Shown here piece by piece: positions 23,484-33,171 of a stretch of 35,052 nucleotides of DNA. A program made the translations under genes and the position numbers. Every line of letters begins with the position of its first letter. The first letter of the stretch is position 1. The DNA lies in the NCBI GenBank assembly GCA_016199545.1, contig JACQGN010000189.1:1-35052 (forward strand). The letters run 5' to 3'. The notes under the pieces are model-generated. The model did not search any database. It was not told where the DNA came from and saw only the letters and a list, made by a program, of their open reading frames with translations. This stretch comes from Betaproteobacteria bacterium (GTDB lineage Bacteria > Pseudomonadota > Gammaproteobacteria > Burkholderiales > SG8-41).

Positions 23484-24526
23484 CTACCGGCCGAAGATGC
23501 CGCGCAGGATGTCCATGCCATCCTTCACCGGGTCGGGCCCGGCGGCGGGTTTTTGCGCCGGCTCGGCGCTTTGTTCTCCACCCGCCTCGCTCGGAGCTTG
23601 AGTGCGCGCGGGACGGCGCCCGCCGCCGGCGGCATCGCCAAGGAGCGTGGAGGCGGTGGACTTGAAGCGCACCTTTACCGTCCATAGCGGCGCCCACGGC
23701 TGCCTCGGGTCCTGCGGGCGCGGCGGCTGCGCGAAGTTCGCTTCCGGACCGTAGGTGATGAAGTTCAGGAACGGCGTGCCGCCCGCGCGTTTCACCACCT
23801 CGACGGGCACTGTGCACTTGGTGACGGAGGGCGCGAGCACGACCTTTTCGCGGATGAGCCGCGCGACTTCCGCCGGCGGCACGAAGTTCATCAGCCTGCC
23901 GCCCATCTCCTGCACCTCGCTGGAAGTCCACATCACGGTGTCGGTGCCGTCGGAGCCGAACACAGTCGCGTCGAGTCCTGCTGGTTGGGCCAGTCGCCGT
24001 AGGTCTTCGCGCGCGAGGGCGACGGCGGGTTCGGGATCGAGACGCGGCGCGAAACCATGTTGGGCGGCGTCTGCCCCTGGGAGAGCGCGGCAAAATCGAC
24101 GATGACCGGTTGACCCGGGCGCGTGTTTTCGCCGCAGCCCCAGTAGATCAGCATGCGGCCCTTGGGCTGCTCCATGCCCTGGGGAATGTTGCGTTCGACG
24201 GGTTCGGCGCGCGGCGCCTGTCGGGGCGTGACGAGCGGAAGCGATGGTCCCATTTCCATGCCGGACGGGATCATGTGGTCGGCGCGCGGGCCGTCCGCCG
24301 ACGGGCGCTGCGATCCGAGTTGCAGCACCATGCGGCGGCCGCTCTGGCCCGGACCGCCCATCATGCCGGCCATGACGCCCCCCATGCCGCCCATGCCCGG
24401 GATGGTCATGCCGGCGGCGGTGTCGACGCTCACCCAGTAGTTCGCGACCGGCGGCTTGACAACCTGCTGCTGCGCGAGCGCGACAGCGGGCAGCGCGGCA
24501 AGGATTGCGGCAACGATCAGTCGCAT
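23484..24526 (-). pseudogene. Exported hypothetical protein split by one frameshift
   Basis: The first part (ATG 24526; a TTG at 24538 is the alternative) begins with a signal peptide, MRLIVAAILAALPAVALA. It carries a Gly/Met-rich run (IPGMGGMGGVMAGMMGG) and RMLIYWGCGENTRPGQPVIV, reaching KTYGDWPNQQDS near 23975. From there the sensible sequence continues in another frame: ATVFGSDGTDTVMWTSSEVQEMGGRLMNFVPP through to DPVKDGMDILRGIFGR. One extra or lost base near 23965 explains this, either a real mutation or a sequence error. Read as one, it would be about 347 residues with a Pro/Ala/Gln-rich tail. I do not recognise the family; an envelope protein is suggested by the signal peptide. It ends 34 bases upstream of the AddB-like gene. 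Confidence 0.7.
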
Positions 24527-24683
24527 GTCATGACTCAACCAGCTTTCCCCTTTGTTGCCTTAAACTTTGCCCACTCGGACGCGTGGACGTGCTACGGGCG
24601 GAACAGGGGCCCCATGTTTCTCATGGGGATGTGACCCCGTAGTGCGTCCCGGATGCGGATTCGGAGCGGGGCCGGTGGCACCG

Positions 24684-25007
24684 TCACCGTTCCAGCAAGT
24701 GTCCCTTCTGCTTCAGTTTCGCCCATTCATCCGCATCCGCCGGCGCAGCCTTCTTCTCGATGATCGGTTTCCACACCTTGGCCAGTTCGGCGTTCAAGGG
24801 AGTCCACTTGCGTTGATCATCCGGCACGTCGTCTTCTGCGAATATCGCCTCGACCGGGCACTCGGCAACACACAGCGTGCAGTCGATGCACTCGTCCGGA
24901 TCGATCACCAGCATGTTGGGGCCTTCCCGGAAGCAATCCACCGGACACACGTCAACACAATCGGTGTATTTGCACTTGATGCAGGACTCAACCACAACGT
25001 AAGTCAT
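24684..25007 (-). CDS. fdxA: 7Fe ferredoxin FdxA
   Basis: The 107-residue protein starts at [17 protein letters not shown]. Cys9, Cys17, Cys21 and Cys50 match the ligands of the [3Fe-4S] cluster; Cys25, Cys40, Cys43 and Cys46 match the [4Fe-4S] cluster. They sit one residue later than in Azotobacter ferredoxin I. The extra Cys12 and the C-terminal extension ([20 protein letters not shown]) are also typical of the FdxA family. It is a low-potential cytoplasmic electron carrier. It is divergent from trxA with about 200 bases between the two starts; TAAAAT on the minus strand around 25060 could be its -10 box. Confidence 0.96.
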   Translation of the reverse strand: MTYVVVESCIKCKYTDCVDVCPVDCFREGPNMLVIDPDECIDCTLCVAECPVEAIFAEDDVPDDQRKWTPLNAELAKVWKPIIEKKAAPADADEWAKLKQKGHLLER

Positions 25008-25209
25008 AGTATTCTTTCGGAAAAAGCGCGCGAAACTTGAATTCGCCGGAAAAGTCCGCATTTTATCAGAAACTTGGCGTTGCCCCCGCACCGCAGCATC
25101 GCCGGGCGCGCTTCCCAAGGCGCAAGAATTTGGTTAGGATGAGTTCCGCGAGTTCCCGCTGCCACGCATTCTGTGGCCTATTCCATCCCAATCATTCAAG
25201 GCATGACCC

Positions 25210-25536
25210 ATGAGCGAGCATATTCATTATGTGACCGACGACACGTTCGACCCGGAAGTCCTGCAGTCGTCCACCCCCGTGCTGGTGGATTACTGGGCCG
25301 AGTGGTGCGGCCCCTGCAAGATGATCGCACCCATCCTCGACGAAGTGGCGAAGGAGTACTCGGGCAAGCTCAAGGTCGCCAAGCTCAACATCGATGAAAA
25401 CCAGGGTACGCCGCCGAAGTACGGCATACGCGGCATCCCGACGCTCATGATCTTCAAGAACGGGGCCGTCGAAGCGACCAAGGTCGGCGCCCTGTCCAAG
25501 TCCCAACTGACCGCATTCATTGACAGCCATATCTAA
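25210..25536 (+). CDS. trxA: Thioredoxin 1
   Basis: The 108-residue protein has the WCGPC active site (Cys33 and Cys36), buried Asp27 in LVDYWAEW, the cis-Pro loop RGIPTLMIF and the GALSKSQL helix. Length and pattern match E. coli TrxA. It reduces protein disulfides in the cytoplasm using electrons from thioredoxin reductase. Position just upstream of rho is conserved in beta- and gammaproteobacteria and supports the assignment. Confidence 0.98.
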   Translation: MSEHIHYVTDDTFDPEVLQSSTPVLVDYWAEWCGPCKMIAPILDEVAKEYSGKLKVAKLNIDENQGTPPKYGIRGIPTLMIFKNGAVEATKVGALSKSQLTAFIDSHI

Positions 25537-25572
25537 ACCCGGTAGTCTGACCCGGCGCGCCTGAACTCGAAT

Positions 25573-25600
25573 AGCCCGCACTGGAGTGACGGGCTTCTTC
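25573..25600 (+). terminator. Hairpin between trxA and rho, terminator or rho leader structure
   Basis: AGCCCG (25573-25578) pairs with CGGGCT (25590-25595), extended by CAC/GTG around the loop TGGA with one bulged A. It is followed by TCTTC rather than a full U-tract. It may end trxA transcription or belong to the autoregulated rho leader. Confidence 0.5.
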
Positions 25601-25660
25601 GGGCGCGCCGTTCCTCCCGTCCCCTTCCCTGGCTTTACCCGTATGTAGCGGCATCCCCAT

Positions 25661-26920
<1,260 letters not shown>

Positions 26921-27455
26921 CGGACATCGACAGGCCGCGCCTTACCCAACGCTCTGGAACGAAAAAATCCCGCGTGTCTCCAGGGTGCGGCTGCGACTCG
27001 TTTGCCGAAGGCCCGTTTGCGGGAGCAGACGCGGAAGCGCCCCGTTCGGCTTTGGTGAACGCAGCCTTGTGCGCCCCTCCCCGCACCACTCTTCGAGAGA
27101 CCGAGTCCGGGGCGCATCCCCACAGAAGTGGGGCCCCTGCTCAACCTTCCGACCCGCTACTTCTTCGACTCGATAAATGACAACAGGGGGCCCCTGCTCC
27201 GCCCTCCTGCGTGCAACTTCTTCGATTCGATGAAGCGCTATTCGCACGCGCTCTGGAACCAAGAGGTCCCTTTTCAACCGGCAGTTGCATCCGAAATCGC
27301 CAGGCTGTCGTATTCCGGTCCGGGGTGTCCGGCCGGCTTCTGCGCGCATCGCGGGCGAAGACGGCCTCAGTCGTCCCCATATTGACTGTGTGGATTCACC
27401 CGCCGCAAAGTACGTTACGGGCCGAACGATTCAAGGACCGTGAAAGGAGGCCGTC
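26921..27455. other. 535-base gap between rho and the lipoprotein gene, filled with diverged repeats
   Basis: No gene is supported here. Besides the 57-base tandem repeat at 27130-27243, CGCTCTGGAAC occurs twice, at about 26950 and 27249. Each follows a rho-end-like TTCGATTC-ATGAAGCG segment and is followed by an A-rich then TCCC stretch. The gap therefore looks like two or three degenerate copies of the rho 3' region. Open frames on both strands reflect this repetition and do not match a family. Confidence 0.55.
27130..27243. repeat. 57-base tandem repeat, two diverged copies resembling the rho 3' end
   Basis: Copies at 27130-27186 and 27187-27243 both begin GGGGCCCCTGCTC and contain ACTTCTTCGA-TCGAT-AA near their ends. 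The period is a multiple of three, so in one frame it reads as a 19-residue repeat with the block GPLL...FFDS. The second copy encodes FFDSMKR, identical to the C-terminal residues of Rho. A weaker third copy may precede it. Confidence 0.65.
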
Positions 27456-27875
27456 ATGTTGCGTTTTCTGTTGATACCGATGTTCGTGCTTATCGCAGGC
27501 TGCACGCAGTTACCGCCCTCGCCTCAGGAGACACAGGCCAAAAAATTCGAGCCCGTGCCAGGAAAGGCCGTGATCTACATCGTGCGGGGTTACCCCGACT
27601 TTTACGACGGGCATGGATCACTCGCCCTCGACGATTCGATCATGGTCACAATGTTCGCAGGAAATTTCTACCGCTGGGAAGTTGCCCCGGGCACGCACCT
27701 GATCGCTGGGATGGCCCAGGATATGAGCCGGGTGACCCTTAACGCCGAAGCGGGCAAAATCTATTTCGTCCAGCACAGGGTGACCGGATTCCGCGGTTCA
27801 ACATGGGGAGGATACCTGGAGATCTTGCCCGAGCGGGATGGCCGGATGCTGGTGCGTCGCGCAACGCTGCTGTAG
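27456..27875 (+). CDS. DUF2846-type lipoprotein (copy 1)
   Basis: ATG 27456 follows AAAGGAGG. The 139-residue product has a lipoprotein signal MLRFLLIPMFVLIAGC, with the lipid-attached Cys16 in an LIAGC box. The mature part reads KAVIYIVRGYPDFYDG, then SLALDDSIMVTMFAGNFYRWEVAPGTHLIAG, GKIYFVQHRVTG and LEILPERDG. The order of strand blocks (ala-IYIVR, surface loop, PGTH, GKIYFV) matches small DUF2846-like envelope lipoproteins. Their function is unknown. The next gene encodes a second lipoprotein of the same kind, suggesting a duplicated, possibly interacting pair. Confidence 0.85.
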   Translation: MLRFLLIPMFVLIAGCTQLPPSPQETQAKKFEPVPGKAVIYIVRGYPDFYDGHGSLALDDSIMVTMFAGNFYRWEVAPGTHLIAGMAQDMSRVTLNAEAGKIYFVQHRVTGFRGSTWGGYLEILPERDGRMLVRRATLL

Positions 27876-27992
27876 CGGGTGAACCGCAGCAGGAGCTGAC
27901 GCGGGCGCCAGGCGCTCCCGCGGGGAATTGGCTTCGCTATGCCGCGCGCGCGTCGTGATCGTTCCAGGTCGTTCGAATGGCACAATACCAAC

Positions 27993-28469
27993 ATGCGGGA
28001 TTCTGAGCGACGGCTCGCGCCGGTCCGCCCGGCGCTGTTGGTTGCGCTGGGACTGTTGGCCGGCTGCGCGTCGACGCCGCAAGGCACACGCGAGCGGGAT
28101 GCCGAGGCAAAGGAATTCGTCACCCACCCGGCAACGGCTGCAATCTACGTTTACCGCAGCCCTCTGGATCAACCCGGTGCTGACACGGTGTTATACGTCG
28201 ACCACCGCCTCATAGGCTCGACCCTTCCCGGAGGATTCTTCCGGGTCGACGCGAACCCGGGTAAGCGGCGGCTTCACGGCATCGCTCACGATCAGGGGGT
28301 ACTCGAGATCGAAGTCCGCCCCGGCGACATCTACTTTGTCGCGCTCACCGTGCTCGACGGCACCTCCCACTACGTCGCAAGGCCGGCGGCCATCGGCCGC
28401 GCGGAACTCCTCGACTGCTGCGTGTTGCTGGAGAACTGGGCGCCCGGGCAGCGGCCCTTGCTTCGTTAG
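27993..28469 (+). CDS. DUF2846-type lipoprotein (copy 2)
   Basis: The protein has 158 residues from MRDSERRLAPVRPALL. The signal ends in the lipobox LLAGC (Cys25). The mature part follows the same plan as its neighbour: TAAIYVYRSPLDQPG, VLYVDHRLIGSTLPGGFFRVDANPGKRRLHGIA, GDIYFVALTVLDG and RAELLDCCVL. ATG 27993 is preferred over 27939 because it starts directly before the hydrophobic segment; the ribosome-binding site is poor. An outer-membrane or periplasmic-face location is expected. The two genes are probably ancient tandem duplicates, well diverged. Confidence 0.82.
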   Translation: MRDSERRLAPVRPALLVALGLLAGCASTPQGTRERDAEAKEFVTHPATAAIYVYRSPLDQPGADTVLYVDHRLIGSTLPGGFFRVDANPGKRRLHGIAHDQGVLEIEVRPGDIYFVALTVLDGTSHYVARPAAIGRAELLDCCVLLENWAPGQRPLLR

Positions 28470-28534
28470 CGAAAATCGTTGATAATGCGCGCCTTTCTTT
28501 CCGGTTGCCGCCCCGGCGGTGAAGGGAAAATCCG

Positions 28535-28765
28535 ATGAAAACGAAGATCCATCCACAGTATCGAGAAATCGCCGTGACCTGCAGTTGCGGCAACACGTGG
28601 ACCACGCGCTCGACCCTGGGCAAGGCACTCCACGTCGAGGTCTGTTCGGCCTGCCACCCGTTCTACACCGGCAAGCAGAAGATCGTCGACACCGCCGGCC
28701 GGGTCGAGCGTTTCCGCCAGAAATACGCAGGCAAATCCACACCCAAGCCGCGGGCCACGGCGTAA
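28535..28765 (+). CDS. rpmE: 50S ribosomal protein L31 (zinc-binding form)
   Basis: The 76-residue protein begins [22 protein letters not shown] and contains [28 protein letters not shown]. Cys16, Cys18, Cys37 and Cys40 form the zinc site that defines the C+ form. L31 bridges the ribosomal subunits. ATG 28535 follows GAAGGGAAA. Closeness to rho is common in proteobacteria. A strong palindrome lies 30 bases after the stop. Confidence 0.97.
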   Translation: MKTKIHPQYREIAVTCSCGNTWTTRSTLGKALHVEVCSACHPFYTGKQKIVDTAGRVERFRQKYAGKSTPKPRATA

Positions 28766-28794
28766 CGCGCCGCGCGCGCGCGCCAAGGGCAGCC

Positions 28795-28832
28795 TAGCAG
28801 CCTGTCGGACTTACCGGTCCGACAGGCTGCTA
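28795..28832. repeat. Perfect 16-bp REP-like palindrome after rpmE
   Basis: TAGCAGCCTGTCGGAC (28795-28810) and its exact complement (28817-28832) surround the loop TTACCG. The first 15 bases equal the arm of the palindrome at 9710-9747. An outer pair, AAGGGCAGC and GCTGCCCTT (about 28785-28793 and 28836-28844), extends the structure and is followed by TTGTATTTG. It may serve as the rpmE terminator as well as being a dispersed repeat. Confidence 0.75.
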
Positions 28833-28895
28833 AACGCTGCCCTTTGTATTTGTGCCATCCGCCACCGCACGACATCTGATCCCAGGAGCGTCTCC

Positions 28896-29954
28896 ATGAA
28901 GAAATTCCGTATCGCCGTCATCGCGGGTGACGGCATCGGGAAGGAAGTGATGCCCGAAGGCCTGCGCGCCCTGGAGGCTGCCGGCCGCAGGTTCGGCATC
29001 GAGTGGACGTTCGAGGAGTTCGACTGGAGCTGCGACTACTACGCCAAACACGGTCGCATGATGCCGGAGGATGGTCTCGAGCGCCTGAAAAAGCACGATG
29101 CGGTCTACTTCGGCGCGGCAGGCTGGCCGGCGACGGTGCCCGATCACATCTCGCTATGGGGTCTCTTGATCCCGTTCCGGCGCGGCTACGACCAGTACGT
29201 GAACCTGCGCCCGGTGCGGCTCATGCCCGGCATGAAGTGCCCGCTCGCCGACCGCAAACCCGGCGACATCGACTTCTGGGTGGTGCGCGAGAACAGCGAG
29301 GGCGAGTATTCCTCCGTCGGCGGCCGCATGTACGCCGGCACCGAACGCGAGTTCGTGACGCAGCAGTCGGTGTTTTCGCGGCAGGGCGTGGACCGCATCC
29401 TCAAGTACGCGTACGAGCTGGCGATGACGCGGCCGAAGAAGCACCTCACGTCGGCCACCAAGTCCAACGGCATCTCGATCTCGATGCCGTACTGGGACGA
29501 GCGCGTGAAGGAAATGGCGGCGAAATACCCGCAAGTGAGGACCGACTGGTACCACATCGACATCCTGTGCGCGCATTTCATCATGAATCCCGACCGCTTC
29601 GACGTCGTGGTCGGCTCCAATCTCTTCGGCGACATCCTCTCCGACCTGGGACCGGCTGCCACCGGCACCATCGGTATCGCGCCGTCGGCCAACATGAATC
29701 CCGAGCGCGTGTATCCATCGTTGTTCGAGCCGGTGCACGGCTCGGCGCCCGACATCTACGGCAGGAAGATCGCCAATCCCGTCGGCATGGTGTGGGCTGG
29801 GGCCATGATGCTTGATCACCTCGGTTGCCCCGAAGCGGGCGCAGCCGTGGTCAAGGCGATCGAGCGCGTGCTGCAGGAAGGTCCCAAGACCCCGGACCTC
29901 GGCGGCAAGGCCGGCACCGAGGATCTCGGCAAGGCCGTCGCCGCAGCGATCTGA
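28896..29954 (+). CDS. ttuC: Tartrate dehydrogenase/decarboxylase-type beta-decarboxylating dehydrogenase
   Basis: The 352-residue protein has a clear site CAGGAGCG before ATG 28896. It belongs to the isocitrate/isopropylmalate dehydrogenase family. It shows IAVIAGDGIGKEVMPE, the substrate loop NLRPVRLMPG, VVRENSEGEYSSVGG, the catalytic Lys region (TSATKSNGI), GSNLFGDILSDLGPAATG with the metal Asp residues, and the NAD loop EPVHGSAPDIYG. The SLWGLLIPFRR segment and the WVVRENSEGEYSSVGGR stretch fit tartrate dehydrogenase or D-malate dehydrogenase better than LeuB. It would oxidise tartrate or D-malate with NAD+ and Mn2+. The exact substrate is inferred. Confidence 0.88.
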   Translation: MKKFRIAVIAGDGIGKEVMPEGLRALEAAGRRFGIEWTFEEFDWSCDYYAKHGRMMPEDGLERLKKHDAVYFGAAGWPATVPDHISLWGLLIPFRRGYDQYVNLRPVRLMPGMKCPLADRKPGDIDFWVVRENSEGEYSSVGGRMYAGTEREFVTQQSVFSRQGVDRILKYAYELAMTRPKKHLTSATKSNGISISMPYWDERVKEMAAKYPQVRTDWYHIDILCAHFIMNPDRFDVVVGSNLFGDILSDLGPAATGTIGIAPSANMNPERVYPSLFEPVHGSAPDIYGRKIANPVGMVWAGAMMLDHLGCPEAGAAVVKAIERVLQEGPKTPDLGGKAGTEDLGKAVAAAI

Positions 29955-30002
29955 GCACGTCCCGCTAATGGGGTCTCCCGCAAGTAACTTGCTGAATCTG
30001 CC

Positions 30003-30102
30003 CTGTCGTTGCGAGGAGCAACGTTTCGCGACGAAGCAACCTCGCGGCAGGCGCGATGACGTTGCCAGCAACGAGATTGCTTCGCGTTGCTCGCAATGAC
30101 AG
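30003..30102. repeat. Dispersed MITE/REP-like repeat with terminal inverted arms
   Basis: CTGTCGTTGCGAG (30003-30015) and CTCGCAATGACAG (30090-30102) are inverted with one mismatch. GAAGCAACCTCGCG and GAGATTGCTTCGCG-type segments lie between them. The TTGCGAGGAGC...GAAGCAAT...GCTCGCAATGAC pattern is a widespread betaproteobacterial intergenic repeat. No coding content. Confidence 0.7.
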
Positions 30103-30119
30103 ATGCCCGCCTCCCGTAG

Positions 30120-30146
30120 GTCGGGGTACGCGTAGCGTTCCCCGAC
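30120..30146. repeat. Hairpin between ttuC and the GGT-like gene
   Basis: GTCGGGGTACGC (30120-30131) pairs with GCGTTCCCCGAC (30135-30146) with one mismatch and a 3-base loop. It lies directly before the GGT-like stop codon and could be a bidirectional terminator between the two converging genes. No U-tract is evident. Confidence 0.5.
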
Positions 30147-30147
30147 A

Positions 30148-31749
30148 CTAAAAGGCGGCCACCGTGCCGTCGCTGCGCGGGTCGGCGCCGCCCTCGATGA
30201 CGCCGTTCGGATGCCGGATGATGCAGCCGGCGTGGCCAACGGCCTCGTCGAACGGCTGCAGAATCTCGATGTCGTGGCCCCATTCGCCGAGCGCCTTGAG
30301 AATGCCGCCTTCGAAGCGTGATTCGAGCTTCAGCGTGTCGGTCTTCTGTCCCCAGGTGCGGCCCAGCAGCCAGCGCGGCGCGGATACTGCGGCCTGCGGA
30401 TCCATGCCGAAAACCGCCACGCGCGTGAACACCGCCGCCTGCGTCTGCGGCTGGCCGTCACCACCCATAGTCCCGTACACCATCACCCGCCCGTCCTTGA
30501 AACGCGCAAGTGCAGGGTTCAGTGTGTGGAACGGTTTGCGGCCCGGCGCAAGCGCATGCAGGGCCCGCGCATCGAGCGAAAAGCTCGAGCCGCGGTTCTG
30601 CCAGGCGATACCCGACTCGCCGAGTACGATCCCCGCTCCGAATTCGTGGTAGAGGCTCTGGATGAAGGAGACCGCACAACCGCGGCCATCGATCACTCCC
30701 ATCCACACGGTATCCGCCGGTGGACGACCTGCTCCCCACGGCGCTGCCTTGTAACGCGCGATGCCTTCGGCAAGTCTGCTCACGTTATCCGGCCGCAGCA
30801 GCGTGCGAGGATCGACCTTCATGTACGCCGGATCGGTTACGTGGCGATCGCGCACGCGAAACGCCTGCTTCGTCGCTTCCACGCAGAGGTGCACGTAGTC
30901 GGGCGTTCCCGAGCCGACCTTGCCGATGTCGAGCGCGTCGAGTATGCCCAGGATAAGCAGCGACACCACGCCTTGCGTCGGCGGCGGCAGGTTGTGTATT
31001 TCGCCGAGACTGTGACGCAGCGTGAGCGGGTCGCACAGGCGCGCACGATGCGCAGTGAAGTCATCCATCGTCAACGGGCTGCCTGTCTGCTCGAGGTCGC
31101 GCACAATGGAGCGCGCCAGATCGCCGCGGTAGAAATCCGCCGCACCCGCGCGCGCGATGCGGCGCAACGTTGCGCCCAGTCGTTTCTGCACGAACAGGCT
31201 GCCGGGCGCCGGAGGCGTGCCGTTTACCAGGTACGTCTCCTCGAAGCCGGGCTGCGGCGCGAGTTCCGTCGCCTTCGCCACGGTGCTCGCAGCCTGGCTC
31301 GTGGTCACTGCAACCCCGCGCTCCGCGTAGTGAATGGCGTCCTCCAGCAGCCGCGCGAACGGCAGGCGCCCGCGCAACGCGCGCCGCGACAACCGATGGG
31401 CGGCCTCCCACCCGGAAACCGTGCCTGCCACGGTGTTGGCGGCGAGCCCGCCGCGAAATGGAATGGCCGCTTCGGCGCCGCGGCTGCGATACCAGTCGAT
31501 CGATGCGGCGGCAGCGGCAGCCCCGCACGCATCGATCGCTCCCGGCGCTTCTCCCGGCACGTGCAACAGCCAGAAACTGTCGCCGCCGATCGAATTCATG
31601 TGCGGATAGACGACGGCGCTGGTCGCCGCCGCGGCAATCATGGCTTCGATCGCGTTGCCGCCTTCGCGCAGAATGGCGAGCGCGGACTGCGCCGCGAGCG
31701 CGTGCGGCGCGACGGCCATGCCGCGCATGCCGCGTGTCGAGTGATTCAT
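30148..31749 (-). CDS. Gamma-glutamyltransferase-family protein
   Basis: The protein has 533 residues from MNHSTRGMRGM, within the normal size range of the family. It has the N-terminal GGNAIEAMIAAA and MNSIGGDSFWLL blocks of the large subunit. The autoprocessing site is Thr347 in PADTVWMGVIDGRGCAVSFIQS, aligning with the nucleophile of the E. coli enzyme, so a 187-residue small subunit would result. GTMGGDGQPQTQAAVFTRV near the C-terminus is also characteristic. There is no signal peptide, unlike secreted glutathione-cleaving enzymes. Cytoplasmic GGT-like hydrolases act on amides such as oxamate or gamma-glutamyl compounds. It lies 96 bases after the TRAP permease gene, so it probably processes what that transporter brings in. 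Confidence 0.9.
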   Translation of the reverse strand: MNHSTRGMRGMAVAPHALAAQSALAILREGGNAIEAMIAAAATSAVVYPHMNSIGGDSFWLLHVPGEAPGAIDACGAAAAAASIDWYRSRGAEAAIPFRGGLAANTVAGTVSGWEAAHRLSRRALRGRLPFARLLEDAIHYAERGVAVTTSQAASTVAKATELAPQPGFEETYLVNGTPPAPGSLFVQKRLGATLRRIARAGAADFYRGDLARSIVRDLEQTGSPLTMDDFTAHRARLCDPLTLRHSLGEIHNLPPPTQGVVSLLILGILDALDIGKVGSGTPDYVHLCVEATKQAFRVRDRHVTDPAYMKVDPRTLLRPDNVSRLAEGIARYKAAPWGAGRPPADTVWMGVIDGRGCAVSFIQSLYHEFGAGIVLGESGIAWQNRGSSFSLDARALHALAPGRKPFHTLNPALARFKDGRVMVYGTMGGDGQPQTQAAVFTRVAVFGMDPQAAVSAPRWLLGRTWGQKTDTLKLESRFEGGILKALGEWGHDIEILQPFDEAVGHAGCIIRHPNGVIEGGADPRSDGTVAAF

Positions 31750-31845
31750 GCTTGGACCGCCGAACGGAAAATGTGATTCTACGCTCCGCGGCACGCGCGC
31801 CGACGACGCTGTGTTCCCGTCAGGCCCGCGCGTCGCGCGACGATC

Positions 31846-33171
31846 TCACCAGCCGATTGCCTTGGGCAACCACAACGCGAGTTGCGGGAAGAAGAACATG
31901 AGGGCGACGGCGATTACTTGCATGAGCACGAAAGGGATTACGCCAAGGTACATGTGGCGGGTGGTGATCTCCGGCGGAGCCACGCCGCGCAGAAAGAACA
32001 GTGCCCAGCCAAACGGGGGAGTGAGAAACGAGGTTTGCAGATTGACGCAAATCAGCATGGCGAGCCACACCAAATCCACGTTCTGGGCGATGAACACCGG
32101 CAGGAACAGCGGCACCGCGATGTAGCTGATCTCGATCCACTCGATGAAGAATCCGAGCACGAAGATCAGCAGCATCAGGAACCAGATGTCGGCCGCCACA
32201 CCCCCCGGCAGGAATTCGAACAGGCCTTTGATGAGATCTTCCCCGTGCAGCCCACGGAATGCGAGCGCAAAGACCTGGGCGCAAATCAGGATGAACATCA
32301 CCATGGCGGTGATCTTGGTCGTGGTCTGCAGCGTTTCCTTCAGCACCCTGAACGACATGCGCCCGGCAGACGCGGTGACCAGAATCGCGCCCAGCGCGCC
32401 CATTGAGGCCGCCTCGGTGGGCGCGGCGACCCCGCCGATGATCGAGCCGAGCACCGACAACACGAGGAGCAGCGGCGGCAATACGACCTTGAAAAACTTC
32501 AGCCACAGTTCCGCCCGCGGCATCGCATCGCGCTCGTCCTGCGGCACGGCGGGCACCATCTCCGGGCGCATCATCCCCAGCATCACGATGTAGACGCAAT
32601 AGAGCGCCGCGAGCAACATGCCTGGCATCACGGCTGCGGCGAAGAGCGTGCCGACCGAGAGCTGGAGGATGTCGGAGAGCAGGATCAGGATCAGGCTCGG
32701 CGGGATGATCTGGCCCAGCGTGCCCGACGCGCAGATAGCGCCGCACGCGACACCCGGGTCGTAACCGCGCCGCAGCAGCGTCGGCAGCGTCAGGAGGCCA
32801 AGCGTGATGACCGTGGCCCCTACGATGCCGGTGGTGGCGCCCATCAACACGCCCACGCCGATGATGCCGAGCGCCATGCCGCCCTTCAAGCCGCCTGCGA
32901 GGTGTCCCACCACGTCGAGCAGATCTTCGGCCAGGCGGGATTTCTCCAGCATCACCCCCATGAAAACGAAAAGCGGAATCGCGAGCCACTGGTAGTTGCT
33001 CACGACGCCGTAGATGCGCGCGGGCAGCAGGTTGAAAAGCCCTGTCCCGAAGCCAAGGAAGCCGAACACGAAGCCCGTGGTGGCGAGCGTGAATGCAACC
33101 GGCACCCCGGCCATCAGCAACCCGAAGAACGCCACCAGCATCAGGATGGCGAGGATCTCGGTGCCGCTCAT
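31846..33171 (-). CDS. TRAP transporter large permease (DctM type)
   Basis: The 441-residue protein is almost entirely membrane segments. Landmarks include LMAGVPVAFTLATTGFVFGF, WLAIPLFVFMGVMLEKS, MALGIIGVGVLMGATTGIVGATVI, GTLGQIIPPSLILILLSDIL, GGVAAPTEAASMGALGAI and LICVNLQTSFLTPPFGWALF. These match the DctM ion-transporter fold, which moves substrate from the receptor across the inner membrane using a Na+ gradient. The start ATG overlaps the small permease stop as ATGA. Length suits the mannitol/chloroaromatic subclass. Substrate unknown. Confidence 0.96.
   Translation of the reverse strand: MSGTEILAILMLVAFFGLLMAGVPVAFTLATTGFVFGFLGFGTGLFNLLPARIYGVVSNYQWLAIPLFVFMGVMLEKSRLAEDLLDVVGHLAGGLKGGMALGIIGVGVLMGATTGIVGATVITLGLLTLPTLLRRGYDPGVACGAICASGTLGQIIPPSLILILLSDILQLSVGTLFAAAVMPGMLLAALYCVYIVMLGMMRPEMVPAVPQDERDAMPRAELWLKFFKVVLPPLLLVLSVLGSIIGGVAAPTEAASMGALGAILVTASAGRMSFRVLKETLQTTTKITAMVMFILICAQVFALAFRGLHGEDLIKGLFEFLPGGVAADIWFLMLLIFVLGFFIEWIEISYIAVPLFLPVFIAQNVDLVWLAMLICVNLQTSFLTPPFGWALFFLRGVAPPEITTRHMYLGVIPFVLMQVIAVALMFFFPQLALWLPKAIGW

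Noticed and set aside
21059-23665. 868-codon plus-strand open frame opposite the AddB-like gene
   Set aside because: The minus-strand gene has clear motifs (PD-(D/E)xK, four Cys). The plus frame is Arg/Ala-rich with no family and is a GC-rich antisense shadow.
27128-27385. Plus-strand frame containing FFDSMKR
   Set aside because: The amino-acid repeat merely reflects the 57-base DNA repeat; no ribosome-binding site or family.
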